Shown: positions 46,334 through 54,624 of the stretch, piece after piece
How the letters are laid out: each line of letters starts with the position of its first letter
Position numbering within the stretch: the stretch's first letter is position 1
Source: Oenococcus kitaharae
GTDB taxonomy: Bacteria > Bacillota > Bacilli > Lactobacillales > Lactobacillaceae
Assembly (NCBI RefSeq): GCF_025758695.1
Contig: NZ_JANJQP010000002.1
Location: forward strand, 248,001-312,000
Direction of reading: 5' to 3'
Length of the DNA: 64,000 bases
The notes under the pieces: generated by a model
Databases searched by the model: none
The model's input: only the letters and a program-made list of their open reading frames with translations
What the model was told of the DNA's origin: nothing
Made by a program: the position numbers and the translations under genes

Positions 46334-48223
46334 ATGGTTAAAGTACAAGATGATCTCTTTGCTTCGGTCAATGAAGCATGGTTGAAAACGGCAAAAATTC
46401 GTCCCGATATGCCGGCTGCAAGTTCGTTTACAGATTTATACCTGTCGATTGAGGATGATATGCGTGCCGATACTGAGGCTTTTGCCAAGGGGGAGAAAGA
46501 GGCCCCGGCTTATTTAAAGAATTTTGTTGACTTTTATAAATTAGCCGATGATTGGGAAAAGCGGAATGCTGATGGTGCCAAACCGGTCAAACAAGCTCTA
46601 GCCGTCCTTGACAAGCTAACGAGTTTTCAGGATTTTTCTGATCAAGCTGCTGATTTGGATATGCAGGGTTACACAACTGGTTTTAATTTTGGCGTTGCAC
46701 CAGATTTTAAAGAAGCTGACCACTATATTTTCTGGGTAGACGAACCTGATACTATCTTGCCGGATACGACTTATTATGCTGATGATAATCCGCAAAAAGA
46801 AGCTTTACTGGCAGCTTGGTCTAAAATGACCAGCGAAATTTTGGCAGCCGCTGGTTATAGCGAAGAGGATGTTGCCAAGATTGTCTCCGATGCTAAAAAA
46901 TTTGATGCTTTGCTGCCGAAATTGGTGCTTAGCCGTCAAGAACAAATGGAATATTATAAGAACTATCATCCTAAATCAATTGATGATTTTGCAGCCACTG
47001 TTGATCAAGTCGATTTGAAACATTATATTGACCAACTAGTCGGTAAAAATGTCGATCAGGTTGTTTTGACTTCTGAACGTTTTTGGGAAGCAGGCAAGAA
47101 AGTCTTCGCTTCTGAGAACTGGCCGATTTTTAAGAACTGGCTAATAGCAGCCAATGCCTCGGCTTACGCGCGTTTTGCCTCTTATGATCTGTATAAGATT
47201 GCCGGCAGCTATTCTCGGACACTGACTGGTGCCGCTCAAGCACCTGAAGCAGCTCGTGCTGCCTATGCTTTGGCACACCGCCAGTTTGGTTTTCTCTTAG
47301 GCGAATATTTCCGTATCAAACATTTTTCACCAGAAGCCAAAAAGAATGTAGAGGCCATGATTCATAAAATGATCGGTGTTTACCCGTCCCGCCTGACTGA
47401 TAACGATTGGCTCAGTCAAGAGACGATTAAAAAAGCAATCAGTAAATTAGATCATATTGCGATTAAAATCGGTTATCCAGATCAGGTACCGGCACGTTTT
47501 CTGGCTCGCAAAGTTGATTTGACTGCCAGTTTGGCCGAAAACGAACGCGTCTTGGTCAAACAAGAAGCCGAATTCAATTTGGGTCGCTGGGACACCAAGG
47601 TTGATAATACTGAATGGGTCATGACACCCGATACAGTCAACGCTTACTATGATCCGCAGACCAATTCAATTAATTTTCCGGCTGGTATTTTACAGATGCC
47701 TTTCTATGACTTTGATCGTGATGCATCAGCTAATTATGGCGGTATCGGTGCTGTTATTGCGCATGAAGTCTCACATGCTTTTGATACAAATGGCGCTCGT
47801 TTTGATGAAAAGGGCTCTTTGAATAATTGGTGGACTGACGAGGACCTGGCCAAATTCCAAGAAAAAGCACAAGCAATCGTTGATTCCTGGTCCGGCCTAG
47901 ATGTTGACGGTGCACCAGTTAATCCGAAACTGACCTTAACGGAAAACATTGCCGACTTGGGCGGACTTTCAGCGGCGCTGCAGGCCGCAAAAGAGGATGA
48001 TCAATTCTCTGCTGAATTATTTTTCAAAACATGGGCTGAGATCTGGCGTATGAAGGCTAGTACCGAATATATCAAACTTTTGACAAGTATTGATGAACAC
48101 GCACCGAATAAATTGCGTGCTAATGAGCCGGTTAAGAATTTTGCGGATTTCTTTGAGACCTTTAACATTGGCCCTAAAGACGCTATGTATCGTGCGCCTG
48201 AAAAACGTGTCAGCCTCTGGTAA
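46334..48223 (+). CDS. pepO: M13-family endopeptidase PepO
   Basis: A 629-residue zinc metallopeptidase. The HExxH motif is in IAHEVSHAFD, the third zinc ligand in ENIADLGGL, and NAYYDP(Q)TNSINFPAGILQ marks the NAYY substrate motif. There is no signal peptide, so it acts in the cytoplasm on oligopeptides delivered by Opp. AGGAGG lies before the ATG. The last codons form part of a terminator hairpin. Confidence 0.95.
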   Translation: MVKVQDDLFASVNEAWLKTAKIRPDMPAASSFTDLYLSIEDDMRADTEAFAKGEKEAPAYLKNFVDFYKLADDWEKRNADGAKPVKQALAVLDKLTSFQDFSDQAADLDMQGYTTGFNFGVAPDFKEADHYIFWVDEPDTILPDTTYYADDNPQKEALLAAWSKMTSEILAAAGYSEEDVAKIVSDAKKFDALLPKLVLSRQEQMEYYKNYHPKSIDDFAATVDQVDLKHYIDQLVGKNVDQVVLTSERFWEAGKKVFASENWPIFKNWLIAANASAYARFASYDLYKIAGSYSRTLTGAAQAPEAARAAYALAHRQFGFLLGEYFRIKHFSPEAKKNVEAMIHKMIGVYPSRLTDNDWLSQETIKKAISKLDHIAIKIGYPDQVPARFLARKVDLTASLAENERVLVKQEAEFNLGRWDTKVDNTEWVMTPDTVNAYYDPQTNSINFPAGILQMPFYDFDRDASANYGGIGAVIAHEVSHAFDTNGARFDEKGSLNNWWTDEDLAKFQEKAQAIVDSWSGLDVDGAPVNPKLTLTENIADLGGLSAALQAAKEDDQFSAELFFKTWAEIWRMKASTEYIKLLTSIDEHAPNKLRANEPVKNFADFFETFNIGPKDAMYRAPEKRVSLW

Positions 48224-48246
48224 TTGCAGGGAGGCTGCCCTTTTTT
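48211..48246 (+). terminator. Terminator after pepO, overlapping its 3' end
   Basis: CAGCCTC (48211-48217) pairs with GAGGCTG (48231-48237) around a 13-base loop that holds the stop codon. CCC and six T follow. Confidence 0.75.
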
Positions 48247-48279
48247 GTACATAAGCAAGAATAAGTAAGAATTGTATTT

Positions 48280-50367
48280 ATGGCTGAAAACGAAAAAAAT
48301 TCAAAGCATCTTGTCAATCGCGAAATTTCTTGGCTCCGTTTCAATGACCGCGTCTTAGCTCAAGCCAGAGACATCAGGCACCCGCTGCTGGAGCGGGCGC
48401 GTTTCTTGTCGATTACGCAAAAAAATCTTGACGAATGGTTTATGGTTCGACTAGCTTCGATCCATCAAATGGTGCAGCTGCATCTGATAACTCAGGATCC
48501 CACTGGTTTAACCCCATCTGCCGAACTGGATTTAATTTCCGCTGCTGCCGGAACACAACTAAAAAAACAGCATTCCCTTTATGCGCGTTCTTTGATTCCG
48601 ATGCTGGCTAAAAGCGGCGTGAATGTCTTAGCAGTAGCTGATTTGCAGCCTGATCAATATGCTTGGCTGCAAAATTATTTCAAGCAGGAGATTTTACCAA
48701 TTCTAACACCCATGGCTGATGATGGTACGCGGCCTTTTCCTTTTTTATCCAATGATAGTTTGAATTTAGGTATTCGACTAGCAGCTGGCAGCAAGAAGAA
48801 AGGCAAAATTGATCGTTATGCCTTTATTCAAGTTCCGAAAAATCTGCAGCGTGTCATTCAGCTGCCTACTGGAGATGGCCAGACATATGTTTTAATCGAA
48901 GATACTATTCAGGAATTTATTAGTCTTCTGTTCAATCATTATGATATTCAAGAGGTATCCGCTTTTCATATTCTGCGTGATATGGAGCTGGAAATTGCCG
49001 AGGAAGATTCACCCAATCTATTAAAAGAAGTTCAGACACAGCTGAAAAAGCGCGAGCGGGGTCAGGTAATTCGACTGGTTGCTGAAAAACAGATGTCGCG
49101 CAAACTGGAAAAACACCTCGAGAAGGCGCTTCCTCTGAATAAGAGACGTGTTTATCGTGTTTCAGGACCTGTGGATTTGGCTTTTTTGGATACTTTGATT
49201 AAACAGGTTCAGCGGCCCGAATTGATGTATACACCTTTTAAATCTCGCCTGGCAGGAGATTTGATGGGTTCACGTATTTTTGAAACAATTGCTGACCATG
49301 ATGTGATTCTGCAGCATCCATATGATGACTACGCGCCTGTGGTCAACTTTATTAATCGGGCAGCTGATGATACCGAGACGATGGCGATTAAAATGACCCT
49401 TTATCGCGTGTCAGACCAGTCGCCAATCATCGCGGCTTTGGCACGAGCCGCTGCCAATGGCAAACAAGTGACAGCCTTGGTCGAAGTTAAGGCACGTTTT
49501 GATGAAGAAAACAATGTCCATTGGGCCGGAGAATTAGAAAAAGAAGGTGTTCATGTCATTTATGGTTTGCCGAATTTGAAAGTGCATGCCAAAATGGCTT
49601 TGGTCGTTAGAAGAGAATTTGGCAAAACGACACGCTATATGCACATTGGTACGGGCAACTATAATGAAATCACAGCCCGTCTTTATACTGATATCTCTTT
49701 GTTCACTGCAAACGAACAGTTGGCAGATGATGTGACCCAGATTTTTAATTATTTAACCGGTTATTCAATGCCAAGCGAACTTAAACTAGCTTATATTTCA
49801 CCCAACGGTATTGCGGCGAGACTGACCGACTTGATTGATCAAGAAGCTGCTCATGCAGCGGCAGGCCAAAGTTCTGGTATCTGGATGAAAGCAAACTCAT
49901 TAAATGATACCGAGATCATTAATCATTTAGTCGCTGCTGGTCAAGCGGGTGTTCCGATTCATCTGTTAATTAGAGGTATTGAGACCTTAAAACCTGAAAT
50001 AAAATCAGTCACGAATAAGATTAAAGTTCACTCCATTGTCGGCCGCTTTTTAGAGCATTCGCGTATTTATCGTTTTGCTAACGGGCAGCAGCCATTGACT
50101 TACATTGCTAGTGCAGACCTGATGCCTCGAAATCTTTATCGGCGCGTAGAATTGATGGTTCCTATTCTCGACCCCGCCTGTGAAGCTGAGGTAGCGGAAA
50201 TTTTTGAAACCATGTGGGCTGACACGGTCAACATGTGGAAAATGAAAGCTGATGGCAGTTATATCAAACATTCCAAACGTCGACGAAGTGTTGATAGCCA
50301 GCAGCTTTTTCTGGACCATAAATTCGTTTCAGATAAATTTGCTGAGAAATTTATTGGCGATCAATAA
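48280..50367 (+). CDS. ppk: Polyphosphate kinase (PPK1)
   Basis: A 695-residue enzyme that polymerises the gamma-phosphate of ATP into polyphosphate. It shows LVNREISWLRFNDRVL at the N-terminus, the RVSDQSPIIAALARAAANGKQVTALVEVKARFDEENN stretch, the autophosphorylated His in LKVHAKMALVV and the second His in FLEHSRIYRF. Length is normal. The ATG has no clear Shine-Dalgarno, and a poor -10 lies just upstream, so it may be another short-leader gene. ppx follows after 26 bp. Confidence 0.95.
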   Translation: MAENEKNSKHLVNREISWLRFNDRVLAQARDIRHPLLERARFLSITQKNLDEWFMVRLASIHQMVQLHLITQDPTGLTPSAELDLISAAAGTQLKKQHSLYARSLIPMLAKSGVNVLAVADLQPDQYAWLQNYFKQEILPILTPMADDGTRPFPFLSNDSLNLGIRLAAGSKKKGKIDRYAFIQVPKNLQRVIQLPTGDGQTYVLIEDTIQEFISLLFNHYDIQEVSAFHILRDMELEIAEEDSPNLLKEVQTQLKKRERGQVIRLVAEKQMSRKLEKHLEKALPLNKRRVYRVSGPVDLAFLDTLIKQVQRPELMYTPFKSRLAGDLMGSRIFETIADHDVILQHPYDDYAPVVNFINRAADDTETMAIKMTLYRVSDQSPIIAALARAAANGKQVTALVEVKARFDEENNVHWAGELEKEGVHVIYGLPNLKVHAKMALVVRREFGKTTRYMHIGTGNYNEITARLYTDISLFTANEQLADDVTQIFNYLTGYSMPSELKLAYISPNGIAARLTDLIDQEAAHAAAGQSSGIWMKANSLNDTEIINHLVAAGQAGVPIHLLIRGIETLKPEIKSVTNKIKVHSIVGRFLEHSRIYRFANGQQPLTYIASADLMPRNLYRRVELMVPILDPACEAEVAEIFETMWADTVNMWKMKADGSYIKHSKRRRSVDSQQLFLDHKFVSDKFAEKFIGDQ

Positions 50368-50393
50368 GTTACACTGGAGACAAAGGAGGCTTT

Positions 50394-51377
50394 ATGGCAA
50401 AATTTGCAGTGATTGATTTGGGATCAAATTCTGTTCGTATGACAATCAGTCAATACGAGAAGGACGGCCAGTATGAGATTTTGGGTCGTTTTCAAGAAAT
50501 GGTACGGCTATCGGCTGGCATGGGCAAAAAACGTGTTTTGCAGCCCGATGCGATCGACAGGACAATCCAGGCAGTGAAAAATTTCAAAAAAGAAATCGAT
50601 GCCTACGATGAGATTACTGTGAGAGCAGTTGCTACTGCAGCTGTCCGGCAAGCCTCTAACCAAAAAGAGTTTTTAAGTAAATTTCAAAGTGCCTTGGATC
50701 AGCCATTGGAAGTCATTCCTGGCCTGCAAGAGGCGCATTATGACTATTTAGGCATCATTGAAACTTTGCCAATCGAAAATGCTTTGATCTTGGATACTGG
50801 TGGTGCTTCGTCGGAAATGGTCATGGTGAGGGATGGACAGGAGATACATGCTGTTTCCCTGCCGGCAGGATCCGTCAATTTGACGGAAACATATCTGGAA
50901 AAAGACAAAGTAACGGCTGTCTCATTTTTTAGAGCAATTACAGCTTTACAGCGTCTTTTTACGGATGTCGCTTGGTTGACAGAAGTGCGAAATTTCCCAA
51001 TTGTGGCTATTGGCGGTTCTAATCGAACGATGGCTAAAATTTCCAGACGCAAGCAGGAAATGATTGGCTTATCGATTCACGGTTATCATTTGCCGGCTAC
51101 TGAGGCAAATCAAATTTTTGAAGAGGTTTTGTCAAAAAATGCCAAAGAACGCGGTGAAATGCCGGGTCTAGCCAAAGAACGCGCCGATATTATCGTTGGT
51201 GGTATGCTGCCTTTGATTAAATTGTTTCAATACATTGATTCTGATCAAGTGATTTTTTCTCAATCCGGTTTGCGCGAGGGTATTCTTTTTGAAGAAATTC
51301 AGAAAATTACAGGGCATGAAGTGCAGGATCCTAAGGTTGATGATGATTTAGTCGACACGGAAAACGAAGATATATAA
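50394..51377 (+). CDS. ppx: Exopolyphosphatase (Ppx/GppA family)
   Basis: A 327-residue enzyme that removes phosphate from polyphosphate ends. The first ATP-like phosphate loop is VIDLGSNSVRMTI, and the second reads LILDTGGASSEMV. LPAGSVNLTE follows, and SGLREGILFEEI closes the domain. It is the short form with no added C-terminal domain. It is co-transcribed with ppk, and AAAGGAGG precedes the ATG. An enzyme acting on pppGpp is the alternative. Confidence 0.93.
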   Translation: MAKFAVIDLGSNSVRMTISQYEKDGQYEILGRFQEMVRLSAGMGKKRVLQPDAIDRTIQAVKNFKKEIDAYDEITVRAVATAAVRQASNQKEFLSKFQSALDQPLEVIPGLQEAHYDYLGIIETLPIENALILDTGGASSEMVMVRDGQEIHAVSLPAGSVNLTETYLEKDKVTAVSFFRAITALQRLFTDVAWLTEVRNFPIVAIGGSNRTMAKISRRKQEMIGLSIHGYHLPATEANQIFEEVLSKNAKERGEMPGLAKERADIIVGGMLPLIKLFQYIDSDQVIFSQSGLREGILFEEIQKITGHEVQDPKVDDDLVDTENEDI

Positions 51378-51444
51378 GATAAACCTTATTTATATATCTA
51401 CAGCATTTGCTGTCCAACTGTGAATGATATTTTGAGGAGCAGAT

Positions 51445-51813
51445 ATGCCAGCAATTCAGCATTATACAAAAGAATATATTGATCGGTCCGAGGGACAGAC
51501 GCATCTCTTATTAGATCAGGTTCAGTCTAAAGAACAAATTTTCTTGCAAAGTGTGCTTTTATCTTTGGATCGCCGGTTTGCAAATAGAGCCTTGGATCAG
51601 GCAGACAAAATTACTGAAAGCTTTAATTCGCTGATTGAGTTGCGAATTATTAATCAAGCAATTATGACTGGCCGCCCGATTGTGTTTCCTGATGGTTTTC
51701 CTTACGAAAGTGTCCTTTCCTTCAAAAATGGCGACAATGTCTATTTAACGCGTGAAAAATTAATGGCATTTGTTGATTTATTTTTCAAACAATTACGCCA
51801 GATATATAGATAA
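51445..51813 (+). CDS. Unknown 122-residue protein after ppx
   Basis: A soluble protein beginning MPAIQHYTKEYIDRSEGQTHLL. I recognise no family. It is predicted largely helical with no membrane segment or signal peptide, and carries LMAFVDLFFKQLRQIYR at the C-terminus. TGAGGAG lies seven bases before the ATG. It is 67 bp after ppx on the same strand with no terminator between, so it is likely part of the ppk-ppx operon. Confidence 0.7.
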   Translation: MPAIQHYTKEYIDRSEGQTHLLLDQVQSKEQIFLQSVLLSLDRRFANRALDQADKITESFNSLIELRIINQAIMTGRPIVFPDGFPYESVLSFKNGDNVYLTREKLMAFVDLFFKQLRQIYR

Positions 51814-51900
51814 TCAGATAGACTCAATGGTCCGAACAACCAGCATTCTCTTGAATTCGGCGGCCATTGTGTCTGCCTGCAGTTAAAAGTGTTCAAGGAC

Positions 51901-51928
51901 TTGGCAAATCGTATTTTACTGATAAAAT
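51901..51928 (+). promoter_or_regulatory. Promoter of the thioredoxin gene
   Basis: TTGGCA (51901-51906), a 16-bp spacer and an extended -10 TGATAAAAT (hexamer 51923-51928). The ATG at 51935 is six bases further on with no Shine-Dalgarno: the clearest leaderless case in the window. Confidence 0.75.
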
Positions 51929-51934
51929 GTAAGT

Positions 51935-52267
51935 ATGAACTTTTATGAACCAGAAGTTAATAGCGATCAAGTAATTGAAGATAAGATAAATGAGCCGGGA
52001 CGGCAGGTAATGTTTTTGTCAGCTGACTGGTGCGGCGACTGCAAAGCTATCAAACCCTTCGTCCAAAGCATCAGGGATCACGTCTCGCAGACTGCTAATT
52101 GGTTTGACGCCGATCGCGATGCCAATCTTGAGATTGCTAAAGCTCAAGGGCTTCGAGGTATTCCTTCCTTTGTTCTTTTCCAGGATGGCAAACAGCTTTC
52201 TCACATCGGAGATGGCGAACGACTGACACCTAAACAAGTCTTAGCCTGGTATGACGCGACTCTTTAA
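51935..52267 (+). CDS. Thioredoxin-family protein
   Basis: A 110-residue cytoplasmic thioredoxin fold. The active site is WCGDC (SADWCGDCKAIKPF) instead of the classical WCGPC. The cis-Pro is in GLRGIPSFVLF, and a conserved GDGERL follows. It probably acts as a thiol-disulfide reductant, though the Asp in the motif marks a divergent subgroup. It is likely leaderless and ends at a strong terminator. Confidence 0.9.
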   Translation: MNFYEPEVNSDQVIEDKINEPGRQVMFLSADWCGDCKAIKPFVQSIRDHVSQTANWFDADRDANLEIAKAQGLRGIPSFVLFQDGKQLSHIGDGERLTPKQVLAWYDATL

Positions 52268-52289
52268 TTAAAGTTAACAAATATTTCAC

Positions 52290-52318
52290 AAGCCAAAGAG
52301 AATTCTTTGGCTTTTTTT
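52290..52318 (+). terminator. Terminator after the thioredoxin gene
   Basis: AAGCCAAAGA (52290-52299) pairs with TCTTTGGCTT (52304-52313) around a four-base loop, with a T run. Confidence 0.92.
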
Positions 52319-52319
52319 G

Positions 52320-52348
52320 TTTACATTCGTCTACTTACATGGCATAAT
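52320..52348 (+). promoter_or_regulatory. Promoter of the APC permease gene
   Basis: TTTACA (52320-52325) and CATAAT (52343-52348) stand 17 bp apart, giving a leader of about 25 nt. Confidence 0.6.
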
Positions 52349-52379
52349 TTTGACAATTTACTTTTTAAGGGAGGCAATT

Positions 52380-53795
52380 TTGGGAATTTTTAAACGATCT
52401 TTTCGTCGTGATTCGATTGCACAGTTTGCAAGTGCAGATTCGCACTTAAAACGTGTTTTGGACACAAAAGATTTAGTTGCACTTGGAATTGGGACAGTTA
52501 TCGGTACTGGTATTTTTATCTTGCCGGGGACTGAAGCAGCACAGCATTCCGGCCCGGCTGTGGCGATCGGCTTTTTGATTGCAGCCATCATTTCCGGTAT
52601 TTCCGGCATGGCCTATTCAGAATTTGCCAGCGCGATGCCGGTCGCTGGTTCGGCCTACTCGTATGGGTCGGTTGTCTTTGGGCAGGTGGTTGGCTGGTTT
52701 TTAGGCTGGTCACTAATTTTGGAGTATTTCTTAGCGACTTCGGCCGTTTCTGTAGGATTTTCGTCCTACTTGGGCGGCTTGTTGCAAACAAATCATATTA
52801 AAGGTTTTCAAGCTGTGTTGGCTGGCCCCTTTGAAGGCGGTATTATCAATCTGCCGGCCGTGCTGTTATTATTGGTGATCCTTGGGGTTCAGATGATCGG
52901 CCTGTCCACGACACGCTGGGTAGAAAATGTTTTCGTTTTGATCAAACTGCTCATTTTGACACTTTTCATTGCCGTGGGTATCTTCTTTATCAAACCGGGT
53001 AATTACGTGCCTTTCTATCCAAAAGAATTTCAGACCGGCCTCTTTGGACTTGGGGGCATCTGGGCCAGTACTTCGGGCATCTTCTTTGCTTTCATTGGTT
53101 TTGATACCCTGGCGGCACATACAGCTGAAGTTAAAAAACCAAAAACACAAATGGCACGTGGCATTATTTATACGGTCTTGGTTGCTGCGGTTCTCTATAC
53201 TTTGTTTGCTATTATCTTAACCGGCATGGTTAATTATAAAAACTTGAATGTGAGTGATCCTGCGTCATTTGCCTTCAGTTATGTCAAACAGGGCGGCTTG
53301 GCTTCTGTGATTGGCATTGGTTCGATGATTGGCATGTTCACAGGTGTGTTGGCCTTGGTATTTGCTTCATCCCGTCTGATCTACTCATTCGGCCGGGACG
53401 GTTTATTACCGAAATTTCTTGGTAAAATCACCGGTAAGCAGCATGTCCCGATGAACTCTCTACTGATTGCTGGTTTGATCGAGATTCTCCTAGCTGGGTT
53501 GGTACCTCTTTCAGAATTAGCTTCTTTGATCAATGCTGGCACTTTAGCGGCCTTTGTCTTTGTCAACTTTGGTATCCTGCCGCTTCGACACCGAGCTGAT
53601 ATTGCTAATGCGGATGGTTTTCGAGTCCCTGGTTATCCGATTATTCCGATTATTGGCGGAATTACGAGTTTCTTTTTCATTACGCAGCTGAGGAGCCAGA
53701 CCTTACTGATGTTTGCGATCTGGACGGTGATTGGCTTGATTATCTATTACGGCTACGGGCTTCATCATTCAAAATTACAGCAGACGAATGCTTGA
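52380..53795 (+). CDS. APC-family amino-acid permease (cationic amino-acid/YfnA type)
   Basis: A 471-residue protein with 12 predicted helices. The APC signature near the first helix reads LVALGIGTVIGTGIFILPGTEAAQ, followed by YSEFASAMPVAGSAYSYGS and the FFAFIGFDTLAAHTAEVKKPK motif. The substrate is an amino acid, perhaps basic or branched, imported with protons. The start is TTG 52380, five bases after AAGGGAGG; longer in-frame starts would lie at or before the promoter. tRNA-Gln follows. Confidence 0.88.
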   Translation: MGIFKRSFRRDSIAQFASADSHLKRVLDTKDLVALGIGTVIGTGIFILPGTEAAQHSGPAVAIGFLIAAIISGISGMAYSEFASAMPVAGSAYSYGSVVFGQVVGWFLGWSLILEYFLATSAVSVGFSSYLGGLLQTNHIKGFQAVLAGPFEGGIINLPAVLLLLVILGVQMIGLSTTRWVENVFVLIKLLILTLFIAVGIFFIKPGNYVPFYPKEFQTGLFGLGGIWASTSGIFFAFIGFDTLAAHTAEVKKPKTQMARGIIYTVLVAAVLYTLFAIILTGMVNYKNLNVSDPASFAFSYVKQGGLASVIGIGSMIGMFTGVLALVFASSRLIYSFGRDGLLPKFLGKITGKQHVPMNSLLIAGLIEILLAGLVPLSELASLINAGTLAAFVFVNFGILPLRHRADIANADGFRVPGYPIIPIIGGITSFFFITQLRSQTLLMFAIWTVIGLIIYYGYGLHHSKLQQTNA

Positions 53796-53834
53796 ATTTT
53801 AACGTGATATCATGGTAAAATGATATCTTGTTAA

Positions 53835-53907
53835 TGCCCTTTGGCCAAGTTGGTAAGGCAATGGCTTCTGGTGCCATCATGCGCTGGTTCGAGTCCAGCA
53901 AGGGCAA
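53835..53907 (+). tRNA. tRNA-Gln (anticodon CTG)
   Basis: A complete 73-nt cloverleaf: acceptor TGCCCTT/AAGGGCA with discriminator A, the T1-A72 pair typical of tRNA-Gln, D stem GCC/GGC, anticodon stem ATGGC/GCCAT with loop TTCTGGT (anticodon at 53868-53870), and T stem GCTGG/CCAGC. CCA is not encoded. Confidence 0.95.
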
Positions 53908-53921
53908 TTCAAGAGGGATAG

Positions 53922-53949
53922 CCGCTATCGTTGAGATAGCGGTTTTTTG
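53922..53949 (+). terminator. Terminator after tRNA-Gln
   Basis: CCGCTATC (53922-53929) pairs with GATAGCGG (53935-53942) around GTTGA, with six T. Confidence 0.9.
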
Positions 53950-53972
53950 TTGCTTATAAGCTGATATGAAAG

Positions 53973-54137
53973 ATGCTTACTGGTTCAATTAAGTACTACA
54001 AGCGTGAGAAACAAATAGCATTTTTTGCACTGATTTTGCGTGCAACAAACTGCGTAAACCTGCCGGATCGTGAATATATTGTGTTTTTTTATTTTATAAT
54101 GTTGGCTGAGGGCTTGGTGCAGGCCCTTATGGAATAA
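53973..54137 (+). pseudogene. Short ORF, possible N-terminal remnant of an ABC exporter
   Basis: A 54-codon ORF starting MLTGSIKYYKREKQIAFF. The basic start followed by a hydrophobic stretch resembles the N-terminus of exporter-type ABC proteins, and an ABC C-terminal fragment lies just downstream. No strong Shine-Dalgarno. Its 3' half runs across a TATAAT element and into the structured-RNA region, so that part is unlikely to be original protein sequence. The interpretation is tentative. Confidence 0.35.
54095..54100 (+). promoter_or_regulatory. -10 element of the putative small RNA
   Basis: A perfect TATAAT. Transcription would begin near 54107, right before the structured region. No clear -35 is visible in the AT-rich upstream stretch. 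Confidence 0.5.
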
Positions 54138-54180
54138 CTTGCCTTAATACAAGCCCGTCTCTTCGTGAGGCGGGTTTTTG
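54107..54180 (+). ncRNA. Putative structured small RNA or orphaned riboregulator
   Basis: A stretch of about 73 nt from a TATAAT promoter to an intrinsic terminator. Three helices compete. AGGGC (54109-54113) can pair with GCCCT (54123-54127). GGGCTTG (54110-54116) can pair with CAAGCCC (54150-54156). The terminator CCCGTCTC/GAGGCGGG (54154-54161 and 54167-54174, then five T) shares bases 54154-54156 with the second helix, so forming that helix would disrupt the terminator. This is the layout of a transcriptional riboswitch or attenuator, but I match it to no known class. The gene after it is a broken ABC fragment. Confidence 0.45.
54154..54180 (+). terminator. Intrinsic terminator of the putative small RNA
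   Basis: CCCGTCTC and GAGGCGGG pair over eight base pairs (one G-U) around TTCGT. Five T follow. Confidence 0.85.
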
Positions 54181-54434
54181 TACTACATTCCGTTGTACCC
54201 GACACAGCACTGCTTTATCATCCGAAAATTCTTCTAGTTGATGAAGCTCTTTCTGGGTTGGATACTACTAGTGCTTTGGCCATCCATCACTTAATCCTGG
54301 CTTTTCCAGCGACAGTGATTGAAATCGAACACCAAGTGGATACTCGCTTTTTACGCGATTATGATCAGGTCTTGAAAATTTCGGGTCAGCAAATCTCAGC
54401 GCAGGCCTCAGACTCATCACAAACTAACAATTGA
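54180..54434 (+). pseudogene. C-terminal fragment of an ABC transporter ATPase domain
   Basis: The frame reads ALLYHPKILLVDEALSGLD (Walker B and D-loop), then VIEIEHQ (H-loop region) and a normal-looking C-terminus ending at a stop. Walker A, the Q-loop, the signature and the whole membrane part are absent. Homology seems to begin abruptly near 54200, just after the terminator, and no ribosome-binding site is seen. This is the decayed 3' end of an exporter-type ABC gene. Confidence 0.75.
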
Positions 54435-54476
54435 TCCAATCATTTTTGATCACAATCTCATTCTTGTTGAATTCTT

Positions 54477-54500
54477 AAGCCTGTTAAACGGGCTTTTTTG
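54477..54500 (+). terminator. Terminator before the trehalose operon
   Basis: AAGCCTG (54477-54483) pairs with CGGGCTT (54489-54495), with one G-U pair, around TTAAA. T run follows. It probably belonged to the broken ABC gene. Confidence 0.8.
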
Positions 54501-54532
54501 ATGTGTGATTATTTGTGAAATAATATTTTTGA

Positions 54533-54580
54533 AAGCGTTTTATGTAAACGCTTGCAATGAGTGTCTGGATCGCTTATGAT
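54533..54580 (+). promoter_or_regulatory. Trehalose operon promoter with cre box and inverted repeat
   Basis: ATGTAAACGCTTGCA (54542-54556) matches the cre consensus fully. It overlaps a perfect inverted repeat AAGCGTTT (54533-54540) / AAACGCTT (54546-54553) that could be the TreR operator. The promoter is TTGCAA (54552-54557) and TATGAT (54575-54580) at 17 bp. Both CcpA and TreR would thus act at the -35. Confidence 0.8.
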
Positions 54581-54624
54581 TACGGTGTAGGTCAATGTTG
54601 TACGTACAAGTTAAGGAGGGTCAT

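Noticed and set aside
54107-54180. Known small RNAs: 4.5S, 6S, tmRNA, preQ1, TPP, purine or T-box
   Set aside because: Size and conserved motifs of these classes are not found; for example, there is no TGGNACC for a T-box and no SRP loop sequence.
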